From: Ferrovibrio sp.
GTDB taxonomy: Bacteria > Pseudomonadota > Alphaproteobacteria > Ferrovibrionales > Ferrovibrionaceae
Length of the DNA: 64,000 nucleotides
Assembly (NCBI RefSeq): GCF_019636075.1
Contig: NZ_JAHBYG010000020.1
Span: forward strand, 1-64,000
Direction: 5' to 3'
Shown here: piece after piece, positions 18,615 through 26,895 of the stretch
Position numbering within the stretch: the stretch's first letter is position 1
Layout of the letters: every line of letters starts with the position of its first letter
Translations under genes and position numbers: made by a program
The notes under the pieces: generated by a model
Database searches by the model: none
Told to the model about the DNA's origin: nothing
What the model saw: the letters and a program-made list of their open reading frames with translations, nothing else

Positions 18615-18748
18615 ACTGGCTTTGGGGGACTCATTCTACTTCGGCGAGAACCTTCCTCAGCGACTGCTGCCTAAGCGGCGACGGGCCTGTGGTCGCCATA
18701 AGCACATCAGGCAGTCAAAAGCACATTAATTCGGGCACGACCAAGCTC

Positions 18749-20125
18749 ATGCAGATTTTCCGCCAAGCGCCAGCCGATACTGCCTTCCATCGCATCCGCC
18801 CATTGCTTGCCGCTATGCTGCTGCTGCTATGCGGCCTTACGTTGCAGCCCGCGCCTGCCGCGGCGCAGGAGATTCAGGCCAGCGAGGAATACGACAAGGC
18901 CTTTCAGGCCATGCTGGCCGATCCCGGCAATCTGGACAAAACCTTTGCCTATGCCGAACAGGCGATCAAGGCAGGCGATCTAGAAGGCGCGGTCGCGGCG
19001 CTGGAGCGCATGCTGTTCGTCAACCCGAACCTGCCGCGCATCCGGCTGGAACTCGGCGTGCTGTATTTCCGCCTGGGTTCGTATGAAGCCGCGCGGTCTT
19101 ATCTGATGAGCGCGGTGGAATCACCCAACACGCCGCCGGAAGTGCGCTCCAAGGTGGATGCCTTCATGGCGGAAATCGAAAAGCGCAAATCGCCGCATAA
19201 ATGGTCGGGTTCGCTATTCGGCGGCCTGCGCTGGCAATCCAATGCCAACACCGCCTCGGCCACCGGCAATGTGCTGGTGGGCGGCTTCAGCGCCGTGCTG
19301 GATTCGCAATTCACCCAGAAGCGCGACTGGAACAGCTTTGCCGCGCTGAACGTGAAGCATAGCTACGAAATGTCGGAAGCCAGCACCGACACCTGGGACA
19401 CCACGCTGACCAATTACATCGCGCGCCAGTTCCGCCAGGAAACCGTGGATGTGTCGCTGGTCGAAATCACCTCCGGGCCGAATTACAAATTGTTCCCGGG
19501 CAGCGACATGGATCCGACCTTCCGGCCTTATGCGCTGCTAAGCTATGTGGCCATCGACGACGTGCGCGATTTCTTCGCGCCGGGCCTGGGCGCCAGCCTG
19601 GGCCTGACCTTGACGCCGCAATTGCTGTTCGAGGTGAGCGCCGAATTGCGCGACCGCCGTTTCCGCGACAGCTTCAAGAGCCCGAACAAAAGCGACCGCG
19701 ACGGACTGGAGCGCAGCCTGCGCTCGCGCCTGCTCTATGCCGTGAACCAGGATTTCAGCCTGAATGCCGGCATCAGCCTGGTGAAGCAGGAAACCGAAGC
19801 CGACCCGCAGACCAATCTGGAATATGCCTTCACGGCGGGCGCCAGCTATAATTTCGATGCGCCCTTCGGCCTGACCAGCCAGCGCTGGACCGCGATTGCC
19901 AGCGCCACCCGCGCCTTCACTGCCTATCAGGAACCCGATAACACCATCGATCCATTCATCACGCGTTTCGACAAGGATTGGCGCTTCTCGCTGACCCAGG
20001 CGATTCCGCTCAACCAATCCTGGACCTTTGTGGGCGTGCTGTCGCGCACCTTGCGCGGCTCGTCGCTGCCCAACAACCAATACACCAACGACAGCGTCAT
20101 GTTCGGCGCCAGCGTTCGGTTCTGA
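18749..20125 (+). CDS. Slam-like outer membrane protein (TPR plus beta-barrel)
   Basis: A 458-residue protein with a signal peptide (hydrophobic run, then AAA-QEI). An N-terminal TPR-type region of about 110 residues follows (EEYDKAFQAML, GDLEGAVAALERML, PRIRLELGVLYFRLGSYEAA). From about residue 150, alternating amphipathic strands beginning KWSGSLFGGLRWQSNANTAS end in SVMFGASVRF with terminal Phe, the outer-membrane assembly signature. TPR plus a 14-strand-like barrel (DUF560) is the architecture of Slam, which moves TbpB-type proteins to the cell surface. The next gene, 13 bases on, encodes such a protein, supporting the assignment. ATG 18749 is chosen for the signal peptide; no strong Shine-Dalgarno. 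Confidence 0.72.
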   Translation: MQIFRQAPADTAFHRIRPLLAAMLLLLCGLTLQPAPAAAQEIQASEEYDKAFQAMLADPGNLDKTFAYAEQAIKAGDLEGAVAALERMLFVNPNLPRIRLELGVLYFRLGSYEAARSYLMSAVESPNTPPEVRSKVDAFMAEIEKRKSPHKWSGSLFGGLRWQSNANTASATGNVLVGGFSAVLDSQFTQKRDWNSFAALNVKHSYEMSEASTDTWDTTLTNYIARQFRQETVDVSLVEITSGPNYKLFPGSDMDPTFRPYALLSYVAIDDVRDFFAPGLGASLGLTLTPQLLFEVSAELRDRRFRDSFKSPNKSDRDGLERSLRSRLLYAVNQDFSLNAGISLVKQETEADPQTNLEYAFTAGASYNFDAPFGLTSQRWTAIASATRAFTAYQEPDNTIDPFITRFDKDWRFSLTQAIPLNQSWTFVGVLSRTLRGSSLPNNQYTNDSVMFGASVRF

Positions 20126-20138
20126 ACGGAGGGAAGCC

Positions 20139-23100
20139 ATGCAGATCTTCCGCGCGCAAGTTGACCGCAAATCTTCGGCCGCATCGCAGCCGCGTTCGCT
20201 GATGCGCCATCTGGCCCTGGCGGCACTGCCTGCCTTCGCCCTGCTGCATCCTGCTTTGGCACCCGCACCGGCGCTGGCCGCCGGCGAAAGCATCGGCGTG
20301 GCCGCCGCCGTGAACCCGGATGCCACCGGCCAGCCGCCGGCGATGGACAAGCGCATCATCGAAGTCGGCACCAATATGCTGGTGGATGAAAAAGTGGTGA
20401 CTGGCCCGAATGGCCAGGCCCAGTTGATCTTCCGCGACGGCAGCGCTTTTTCCATCGGCCCCAACAGCGAATTGACGCTGGATAAATTCGTTTACGACCC
20501 CGCAAAGGGCAGCGGCGAAATCGCGCTGTCGGTCACCAAGGGCGTATTCCGTTTCGTGGGCGGCAAGATTTCCAAAGACAATCCGGTGCAGATCAAGGCC
20601 GGCAGCGCCACCATGGGCATTCGCGGCGGCATTGCCACCTTGAACATCAATCCGGGCCAGCCGGTGGTGGCGCGCTTCCTGTTCGGCCGCGAAATGTCGA
20701 TGACGCAGAATGGCGTGACCCAGGTGACCACACGGCCGGGCACCGCCATCGATGTGCTGCCAGGCGCGCCGCCCAGCCCGCCGCGCACCGTATCGGCGCA
20801 GGAAATGCGCGAATCCTCCAGCCAACTGGAATCCAGCGGCGGCGGACAACAACAGCAGCAACAAGGCGGGGGACAGCAAGGCGGCGGACAGCAAGGCGGC
20901 CCGCCGCCGGGCGGCGCTATCGAATCGCGGCTGGACAGCAGCGGCGTCAGCAACTCCAATTCCGCACCGCCGCCCGCCGGCATCGCACCCGTTGGGCCGC
21001 CGCCGCCGCCGGCCCAGCGCGCCGCCAATCCGCCGGCCGGGTTGAACCCGCAGACCCAAAGCGCCACGCAAAGCGCCAACCAGTCGGTGAGCAACAATCA
21101 GGCCAGCACCAGCAATCAGGCGGCGCAGAATACCGTATCCACGCCCACCTTCTCGCAGCAATTGGGGCGTCTTGGCCGCTTCATCTTCGGCAATGGCAGC
21201 ACGGCCGAACCCTATACCGGATTCAATGCCGGCACGCTGTCGGTTTCGATCAATGACGAATACAGCCAGACGCCGTCGCAATATGCCGGACTGAGCAATG
21301 GCGCCCAATGGCGCGTCACTGTAGACGGCACCTCGCTGGTGCCTGAAACCACCACCCTGACTCTGCCGAGCCAGAGCGGCTTTTTCAGCCTGTCGAGCAT
21401 CACCAATCCCTATGGCACCTTCAGCGGCATCGGCTATGCCAGCCCGGCGCGCGATTTCTATTTCTACGGCCTGCAATCCGGCGCGGATACGAAGATGCTG
21501 CTGACCGCCGGCGTGCCCACCACGCCGACCAACTTCACCAAGACCGGCCTGGCCGCCTATACCATGCTGGGCGGGCTGAACGCGATTCCCCTGATCGGCG
21601 AAGTGGTGCCCAATGCGGATACCGCCTTGCGCAATTCCGCCGTCTATTCGCCGCTCTATGCAGCCTATAACGAACATCTGACGCCCACCGAAATCGCCGG
21701 CAGCGACCAACGCTCGGTGCTGTTGCAGGCCTCCATCGGCATTTCCGGCCAAGGCGCCAGCCAAACCTCTTTCCTTGCCGGCACCACCGGTCAGTTCGGC
21801 GTGGATGGGCAAAGCGGCGAAGTGGTCGCGCTGGGCGGCGTGGCGGGTTCTTATATGCGCAGCGGAAGCGGCAACAACGCCACCGCGCTGCGCGGCGATC
21901 TTTCCACTCTCGCGGTGAATGGAGACCATTCGGCGGCGTTCGGCAGCAGTGGGCAATACCTGGTGCTGTCCACCGACAAGCTGACGCCCAATACCGGCAC
22001 CAACAGTTACGACCGCACCTCGCAACTGGGCATTGCCACGCCGCAAGAAGCCACCGCGCCGTATGATGTGGCCTTCGTGGACGTTGCGGTGCGCAGCACC
22101 ACCACGCCCAGCATCGTTACCGCCACGCCGCGCAGCTCGCAAACCCTGCAGGGCTATGCCTCGGGCATGATACAGCGCATGGACGCCAATAACATTCCGT
22201 TTCCCAACGACAGGCTTTTGCAAGCGCAAGGCATCGGCGCGATGGGCCTGACGGTGATCACCGACGCCACCACGAACCGCGCCCAGGCCACGATGAATCT
22301 GGAGGGCGACAGCAATCCCTATTCTCTCGAATTCGGCGGCGTAACCGGCGCATTGGATGCGCGCTCGGCCTTCGTGAACGATAAGCTCTACGCCCTGCGT
22401 GAATCGGCAACCACCAACAGCACGGCGGCTTCAGACCCGGTGACGAATCAAACCAGCCTGATGGTTTCGTCGTCGGTGGCCAATGTGGATGCCGGCTTCC
22501 TGCCCAATGGCGTGAATTTCTGTTCCGATTGCGATGGCGTCACCTGGGGCTGGTGGTTCAGCAATTTCAAGGAAAGCGACGGCACTGGCAACAACATCCA
22601 TCTCGGCACCTACATGACCGGCCTGTTGCCCTCGCTGCCCTCGATCCCGCAAACCGGCACCGCGCGTTTCGGCGGCCACGCCATCGGCAACGTGCAGAAT
22701 ACAGGCAACCGCTATATCGCGGTGGGCAATTTCGATGCCTCTTGGAATTTCGGCAGCCGCGTCGGCATGTTCAAGATCAGCGATTTCGACAGCCTGAGCC
22801 TTTATGGCAATGGCAACTCCGCCAATGGCCGGGATTTTTACGGCTCGCTTTCTGGCAGCAACATGAGCGGCGGTTTCGAGGGATCGTTCTTCGAGGGAGG
22901 CGGCAATGCCGCCCGCTATATGGGCGGACAATTCGACATCAGCGGCCCGGATTATACTGCCGGCGGCACGTTCGTTGCCGGCAGCAATGCTTCGGCTGCG
23001 GTGAACAACCTTTATGCCCAGGGCTGGCGCGGCCATTACTACCGCTACAATCTCGACACCGACACGCCGAGCAAAAGCCAATACCCCTATAGCGGCTTCA

Positions 23101-24890
23101 ACAACATGAATTTGGGGATCACCCCGACCGCGCTTTACAATTCACCGGTTTCCGGCGTCAGCCGCATCGGCGATTCCTGGTTCCGCATCACCACTGCAGC
23201 CGGCGATTTCTTCTTCAATTCCCAAACCAATTCATCCCCGACATCCGTCGGCTATTCCAACACCTATTCGCCGTTCGACGACTACACCACCAGCACCACC
23301 CAGGAAGGCACGATGTATTATCCCGATTCGGGGATTTTCTTCTTCGCCTCGCTGGCCGACAGCACCAATCCCAACAACAGCCGCACCGTGGTTTATGCCG
23401 GCCAGCCCACCACCATGGCGCAATTCCCCACCACCGGCATGGCCGCGCATAACCTGCTGTTCCCCGGCACCGCGCTGCCCTTCGTGCCCGGCCAATATGC
23501 CAGCCAGATGCTTACGCTGGCCGCCAACACCGAGATATCGCCGATCTATTCGGTTTATAATCCGAACATCACCGGCGCCAGCCTGGCCAGTTCGCCGCAG
23601 CGCAGCGTTTTCCTGCAGGCCTCAATCGGCATTTACGGCCAGGGCAGCAGCCAGCAGAGCCTGTTGATTGGCAGCACCGGCATCTACAGCCAGGAAGGCA
23701 GCCAGCAGAGCGTGATGCTGACCGGCGGCGTGCGCGGATCGGTGCGCGACGATGCCAACGACACCACCGTGCGCGTGGCAGGCGGCGTGGCCTCGGCCAG
23801 CACCGGCAACGGCAACGCGATCTATGGCAGCAATGCCGACCATATCGTGCTGGCACCCGACAGCTCGTCTTACAATAGCAGCACGCAGACCACCAACCGC
23901 ATCGATCAAACCGGTTTCCTGCAGCCGCATGACCAACTGAGCGGCGAGGATTATTACTACAATATCGTGGCCAACCGGCAGGCTACGCTGCCCGCCACGC
24001 TCACCGATCCGACGCGCACCACCCGCACCCTGCACGGCTACGCCGCCGCGATGGTGGAAGGCCGCACCAGCGCCAATGTGGCGCTGCCGCAGGATTACGC
24101 GCTCACCAGCGCTGCCTCGGCGGGAGGCTTCACTCTCACCACCAATGCCACCACCAACCGCGCCGATGCCATCATGGTTCTAACCGGTAGCGGGCAGAAT
24201 TACGGGCTGCATTTCGGCTCGCAAGGCAGTGAGAGCGGCTCTTCCGCCTTCATCAACGACGAGGTGTTCGGCCTGCGTGAAGCCACCTCCACATCCAGCC
24301 AGGTGAATGGCGTGGACGTGACCGCCCGCAGCCTCATGGTGACCCACGCCCTGGGCACGGTCAGCAACAGCGCGTTGGGCAGCGTTACGCTATGCTCTTG
24401 CGAATATCTGCAATGGGGCTGGTGGATCACCGATATCACCCATAATGGCGCGGGCAGCGCCACGCCCGGCCAGCGCGACCGCGTGCATATGGCCAGTTGG
24501 GTGGCCGGCGATTTGCCAGGGCTGGCGGAAATTCCGGTCACAGGCACCGCCAGTTTCAGCGGCCACGCGACCGCCAACGTAAACAACAATGGCAGTCGCT
24601 ATGTCGCCTTCGGCAGCTTCAGCCAAAGCTGGAATTTCGCCACCCAGGCCGGCAACGTCACCATTTCCAATTTCGATGGCATCGCACCGATCACCGGCGC
24701 GGTGACCGCCGGCAATGGCCGCGACTTCTCCGGCACGCTGAGCGCCACCGGCGGCTATACCGGCAGCCTGAACGGATCGTTCTTCAAGGGCGGCGGCGAT
24801 CCAACGAAATCTTCAGGCGGCAATTTCAGCCTGAACAATACCAGCTATAGCGCGGCAGGCACCTTCGCCGCGCAGAAACTGCCGCCATGA
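20139..24890 (+). CDS. Giant FecR-domain protein with two TbpB-like barrel units
   Basis: A 1583-residue exported protein. The start ATG 20139 follows GGAGGG. A signal peptide (ALA-AGES, no lipobox Cys) leads to a FecR domain (about residues 60-150; GPNGQAQLIFRDGSAFSIGP, GIRGGIATLNI) and a Q/G/P-rich linker (about 225-345). Two homologous units follow, about 355-960 and 1000-1583, each with a C-x(1-2)-C motif then WGWW (near 803 and 1426). Each ends in a barrel like the TbpB/Slam-substrate handle: GTARFGGHA...GGTFVAGS and GTASFSGHA...AAGTFAAQK. Probably carried to the surface by the Slam-like neighbour as a non-lipidated effector or sensor. Role unknown. Confidence 0.8.
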   Translation: MQIFRAQVDRKSSAASQPRSLMRHLALAALPAFALLHPALAPAPALAAGESIGVAAAVNPDATGQPPAMDKRIIEVGTNMLVDEKVVTGPNGQAQLIFRDGSAFSIGPNSELTLDKFVYDPAKGSGEIALSVTKGVFRFVGGKISKDNPVQIKAGSATMGIRGGIATLNINPGQPVVARFLFGREMSMTQNGVTQVTTRPGTAIDVLPGAPPSPPRTVSAQEMRESSSQLESSGGGQQQQQQGGGQQGGGQQGGPPPGGAIESRLDSSGVSNSNSAPPPAGIAPVGPPPPPAQRAANPPAGLNPQTQSATQSANQSVSNNQASTSNQAAQNTVSTPTFSQQLGRLGRFIFGNGSTAEPYTGFNAGTLSVSINDEYSQTPSQYAGLSNGAQWRVTVDGTSLVPETTTLTLPSQSGFFSLSSITNPYGTFSGIGYASPARDFYFYGLQSGADTKMLLTAGVPTTPTNFTKTGLAAYTMLGGLNAIPLIGEVVPNADTALRNSAVYSPLYAAYNEHLTPTEIAGSDQRSVLLQASIGISGQGASQTSFLAGTTGQFGVDGQSGEVVALGGVAGSYMRSGSGNNATALRGDLSTLAVNGDHSAAFGSSGQYLVLSTDKLTPNTGTNSYDRTSQLGIATPQEATAPYDVAFVDVAVRSTTTPSIVTATPRSSQTLQGYASGMIQRMDANNIPFPNDRLLQAQGIGAMGLTVITDATTNRAQATMNLEGDSNPYSLEFGGVTGALDARSAFVNDKLYALRESATTNSTAASDPVTNQTSLMVSSSVANVDAGFLPNGVNFCSDCDGVTWGWWFSNFKESDGTGNNIHLGTYMTGLLPSLPSIPQTGTARFGGHAIGNVQNTGNRYIAVGNFDASWNFGSRVGMFKISDFDSLSLYGNGNSANGRDFYGSLSGSNMSGGFEGSFFEGGGNAARYMGGQFDISGPDYTAGGTFVAGSNASAAVNNLYAQGWRGHYYRYNLDTDTPSKSQYPYSGFNNMNLGITPTALYNSPVSGVSRIGDSWFRITTAAGDFFFNSQTNSSPTSVGYSNTYSPFDDYTTSTTQEGTMYYPDSGIFFFASLADSTNPNNSRTVVYAGQPTTMAQFPTTGMAAHNLLFPGTALPFVPGQYASQMLTLAANTEISPIYSVYNPNITGASLASSPQRSVFLQASIGIYGQGSSQQSLLIGSTGIYSQEGSQQSVMLTGGVRGSVRDDANDTTVRVAGGVASASTGNGNAIYGSNADHIVLAPDSSSYNSSTQTTNRIDQTGFLQPHDQLSGEDYYYNIVANRQATLPATLTDPTRTTRTLHGYAAAMVEGRTSANVALPQDYALTSAASAGGFTLTTNATTNRADAIMVLTGSGQNYGLHFGSQGSESGSSAFINDEVFGLREATSTSSQVNGVDVTARSLMVTHALGTVSNSALGSVTLCSCEYLQWGWWITDITHNGAGSATPGQRDRVHMASWVAGDLPGLAEIPVTGTASFSGHATANVNNNGSRYVAFGSFSQSWNFATQAGNVTISNFDGIAPITGAVTAGNGRDFSGTLSATGGYTGSLNGSFFKGGGDPTKSSGGNFSLNNTSYSAAGTFAAQKLPP

Positions 24891-24960
24891 TGGCCGGGAT
24901 GGTTTGAAGCTTTAGGGCTTTACGCGCTTCACCTCGGGCCTTCATGCGGCCCACTGCACG

Positions 24961-25029
24961 CCGCTCAAACGGGCCGCTGCCCACCGCTCAAACGGGCCGC
25001 TGCCCACCGCTCAAACGGGCCGCTGCCCG
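24961..25029. repeat. Three tandem 23-bp repeats
   Basis: The unit CCGCTCAAACGGGCCGCTGC plus CCA occurs at 24961-24983 and 24984-25006, with a third, nearly complete copy at 25007-25029. The unit is not a multiple of three and overlaps the 3' end of the GlxA-like gene, whose stop codon lies in the middle copy. The repeat has thus reshaped the C-terminus of that protein. Confidence 0.85.
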
Positions 25030-25680
25030 CTGGCTAGCAGCCAATCTTTTTTCCAGCATCGGCGCCATCACCACTTTGAGGGTGGACACCACGTCCTCGC
25101 CCGCGCCCTTGGGCGAACCGGCCGCAAAGGGCGGCGCCGGATCGTATTCGATGCTGAGCTGAATCGCCTTGGCCATGGTTTCGCCATGGATCTGCGCGGC
25201 CAGCGCCAACGCGAAATCGATGCCTGCGGTAACGCCGCCGCCAGTGGCGCGGTTACGGTCGATCACATACCGCGCATCCACCGGCTCGGCCCCGAACAGC
25301 GCCAGCTGGTCGCGCGAGGCCCAATGGCAGGCCGCCTTGTAACCATCCAGCAAGCCGGCAGCGGCCAGCACCAACGAGCCGGTGCAGACCGACGTGACCC
25401 ATTTGGCGCCGGCCGCCTGCTTGCGCAGGAAATCCAGCACCTCATCATCCTCCATCAGGTCGATCTGGCCGGGGCCGCCGGGAACGCAGATCACATCCAG
25501 TTGCGGCGCCTCGCTCAACGCCATGCTGGGCAGGATGTTCATGCCGCGATCGCAGGTGATCGGCTGGGTATCCTTCCACAGCAGATAGGTGCGCGCGCCC
25601 GGCATGCGGGCGAAAACCTCGAACGGGCCAGTGAGATCAAGCTGCGTCAGACGCGGAAACAGCAGCAAACCGATATGCAT
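24988..25680 (-). CDS. DJ-1/PfpI family protein (GlxA / isonitrile hydratase-like)
   Basis: A 230-residue glutamine-amidotransferase-like protein without an HTH domain. It opens MHIGLLLFPRLTQLDLTGP, has CVPGGPGQIDLMED, the nucleophile elbow SVCTGSLVLAAAG (Cys) and a CHWASRD segment typical of the isonitrile hydratase (InhA)/GlxA branch. GGGAGAG before ATG 25680 is a good ribosome binding site. The last residues (AARLSGGQRPV) come from the 23-bp tandem repeat and are not conserved. The substrate cannot be inferred; it is divergent from the nitronate monooxygenase gene. Confidence 0.85.
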   Translation of the reverse strand: MHIGLLLFPRLTQLDLTGPFEVFARMPGARTYLLWKDTQPITCDRGMNILPSMALSEAPQLDVICVPGGPGQIDLMEDDEVLDFLRKQAAGAKWVTSVCTGSLVLAAAGLLDGYKAACHWASRDQLALFGAEPVDARYVIDRNRATGGGVTAGIDFALALAAQIHGETMAKAIQLSIEYDPAPPFAAGSPKGAGEDVVSTLKVVMAPMLEKRLAASQRAAARLSGGQRPV

Positions 25681-25801
25681 AAGGTGACTCTCCCGGCGTT
25701 GTTGTTTTGTCTAGTGTAAAACAAACGCTTCCGATCCTGCCAGGGCTTTGCCGGCGGAGATTTCAGGCGCAAACTACGGGCAAAATCGCAGGAGCGCCCG
25801 C

Positions 25802-26875
25802 ATGTCTCGCTTCGAAACGCCGTTCGTGCAACGCCTGAGGTTGCTGCATCCGCTGGTGCAGGCCCCGATGGCCGGCGAAACCGCTACCGTGGAACTCACC
25901 CTGGCCGCCAGCCGCGCCGGTGCGCTGGGCAGCCTGGGCGCGGCCTATTTCACCCCGCAGCGGCTGCGCGATTCGATTCGCGCGCTGAAGGCAGGCACCG
26001 AACGGGCCTTTGCCGTGAACCTGTTCATCCCGGTGCCATGGAGCCGCGATCCGATGCGCGAGGCCGCCTATGCTGCCGAAATCGCCAAAGCCCATGCCAC
26101 GCTGAAATTGCCGCCGCCGGAACCGCCCCAGGCGTTCGAGGAAAATTTCGATGCGCAGATCGCCGTGGTGCTGGAAGAGGCACCGCCGGTTTTCAGTTGC
26201 ACCTTCGGCGCGCCGGATGCCGCATTGGTGAAGGCGCTGCAGGCGCGGGATATATATGTGATCGGCACCGCCACCCATCCGGCGGAAGCGCGCGAACTGG
26301 AACGCCGCGGCGTGGATGCGATCCTGGCGCAAGGCGCGGAAGCCGGCGGCCATCGCGGCACATTCCTCAAGCCCTTCGAGCAGGCGATGATCGGCAGCAT
26401 GGCCCTGGTGCCGCTGCTGGTGGATGCCGTGCGCCTGCCGGTGATCGCCGCCGGCGGCATCGGCGATGGCCGAGGCGTGGCTGCCGCGCTTTGCCTGGGC
26501 GCCCAGGCGGCGGCACTCGGCAGCAGCTTTCTGCTGGCCGAGGAATGCGGCACCAGCGCCGCCTATCGCGCCGCGCTGCAAAGCGTAAATAACACCGGAG
26601 GCGACCTTGAGACCGCCATCACCCGTGCCTTCTCCGGCCGGCCGGCACGTGGCCTGCGCAACCGCTTTTTGGAGCAGATCGAAGGCCGCGAAAACCTGCT
26701 GCCGGATTATCCGATCCCCAATGCCTGGAGCCGGCCGATGCGCCAGGCCGCCGCTAAGCAGAGCGACGCGGAATATCTTTCGCTCTGGGCCGGACAGGCC
26801 GCCAAACTGGCGCGGCCGGAAAAAGCAGCCGAGATCATCGCGCGGGTGATGCAGCAGGCCCATACCTGCTTCTGA
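25802..26875 (+). CDS. Nitronate monooxygenase
   Basis: A 357-residue FMN-dependent TIM-barrel enzyme of the NMO/2-nitropropane dioxygenase family, oxidising nitronates to carbonyl compounds and nitrite. Typical segments: HPLVQAPMAGE at the N-terminus, GAEAGGHRGTF (FMN phosphate/active-site region), PVIAAGGIGDGRG and GSSFLLAEECGTS. ATG 25802 follows AGGAG; an upstream in-frame ATG lacks one. It is divergent from the GlxA-like gene and followed after 20 bases by zapE. Confidence 0.9.
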   Translation: MSRFETPFVQRLRLLHPLVQAPMAGETATVELTLAASRAGALGSLGAAYFTPQRLRDSIRALKAGTERAFAVNLFIPVPWSRDPMREAAYAAEIAKAHATLKLPPPEPPQAFEENFDAQIAVVLEEAPPVFSCTFGAPDAALVKALQARDIYVIGTATHPAEARELERRGVDAILAQGAEAGGHRGTFLKPFEQAMIGSMALVPLLVDAVRLPVIAAGGIGDGRGVAAALCLGAQAAALGSSFLLAEECGTSAAYRAALQSVNNTGGDLETAITRAFSGRPARGLRNRFLEQIEGRENLLPDYPIPNAWSRPMRQAAAKQSDAEYLSLWAGQAAKLARPEKAAEIIARVMQQAHTCF

Positions 26876-26895
26876 CCCTTGATCTGGCGGCGCGA

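Noticed and set aside
18551-18748. CRP box for cAMP feedback between the divergent genes
   Set aside because: No TGTGA-N6-TCACA match or close relative was found.
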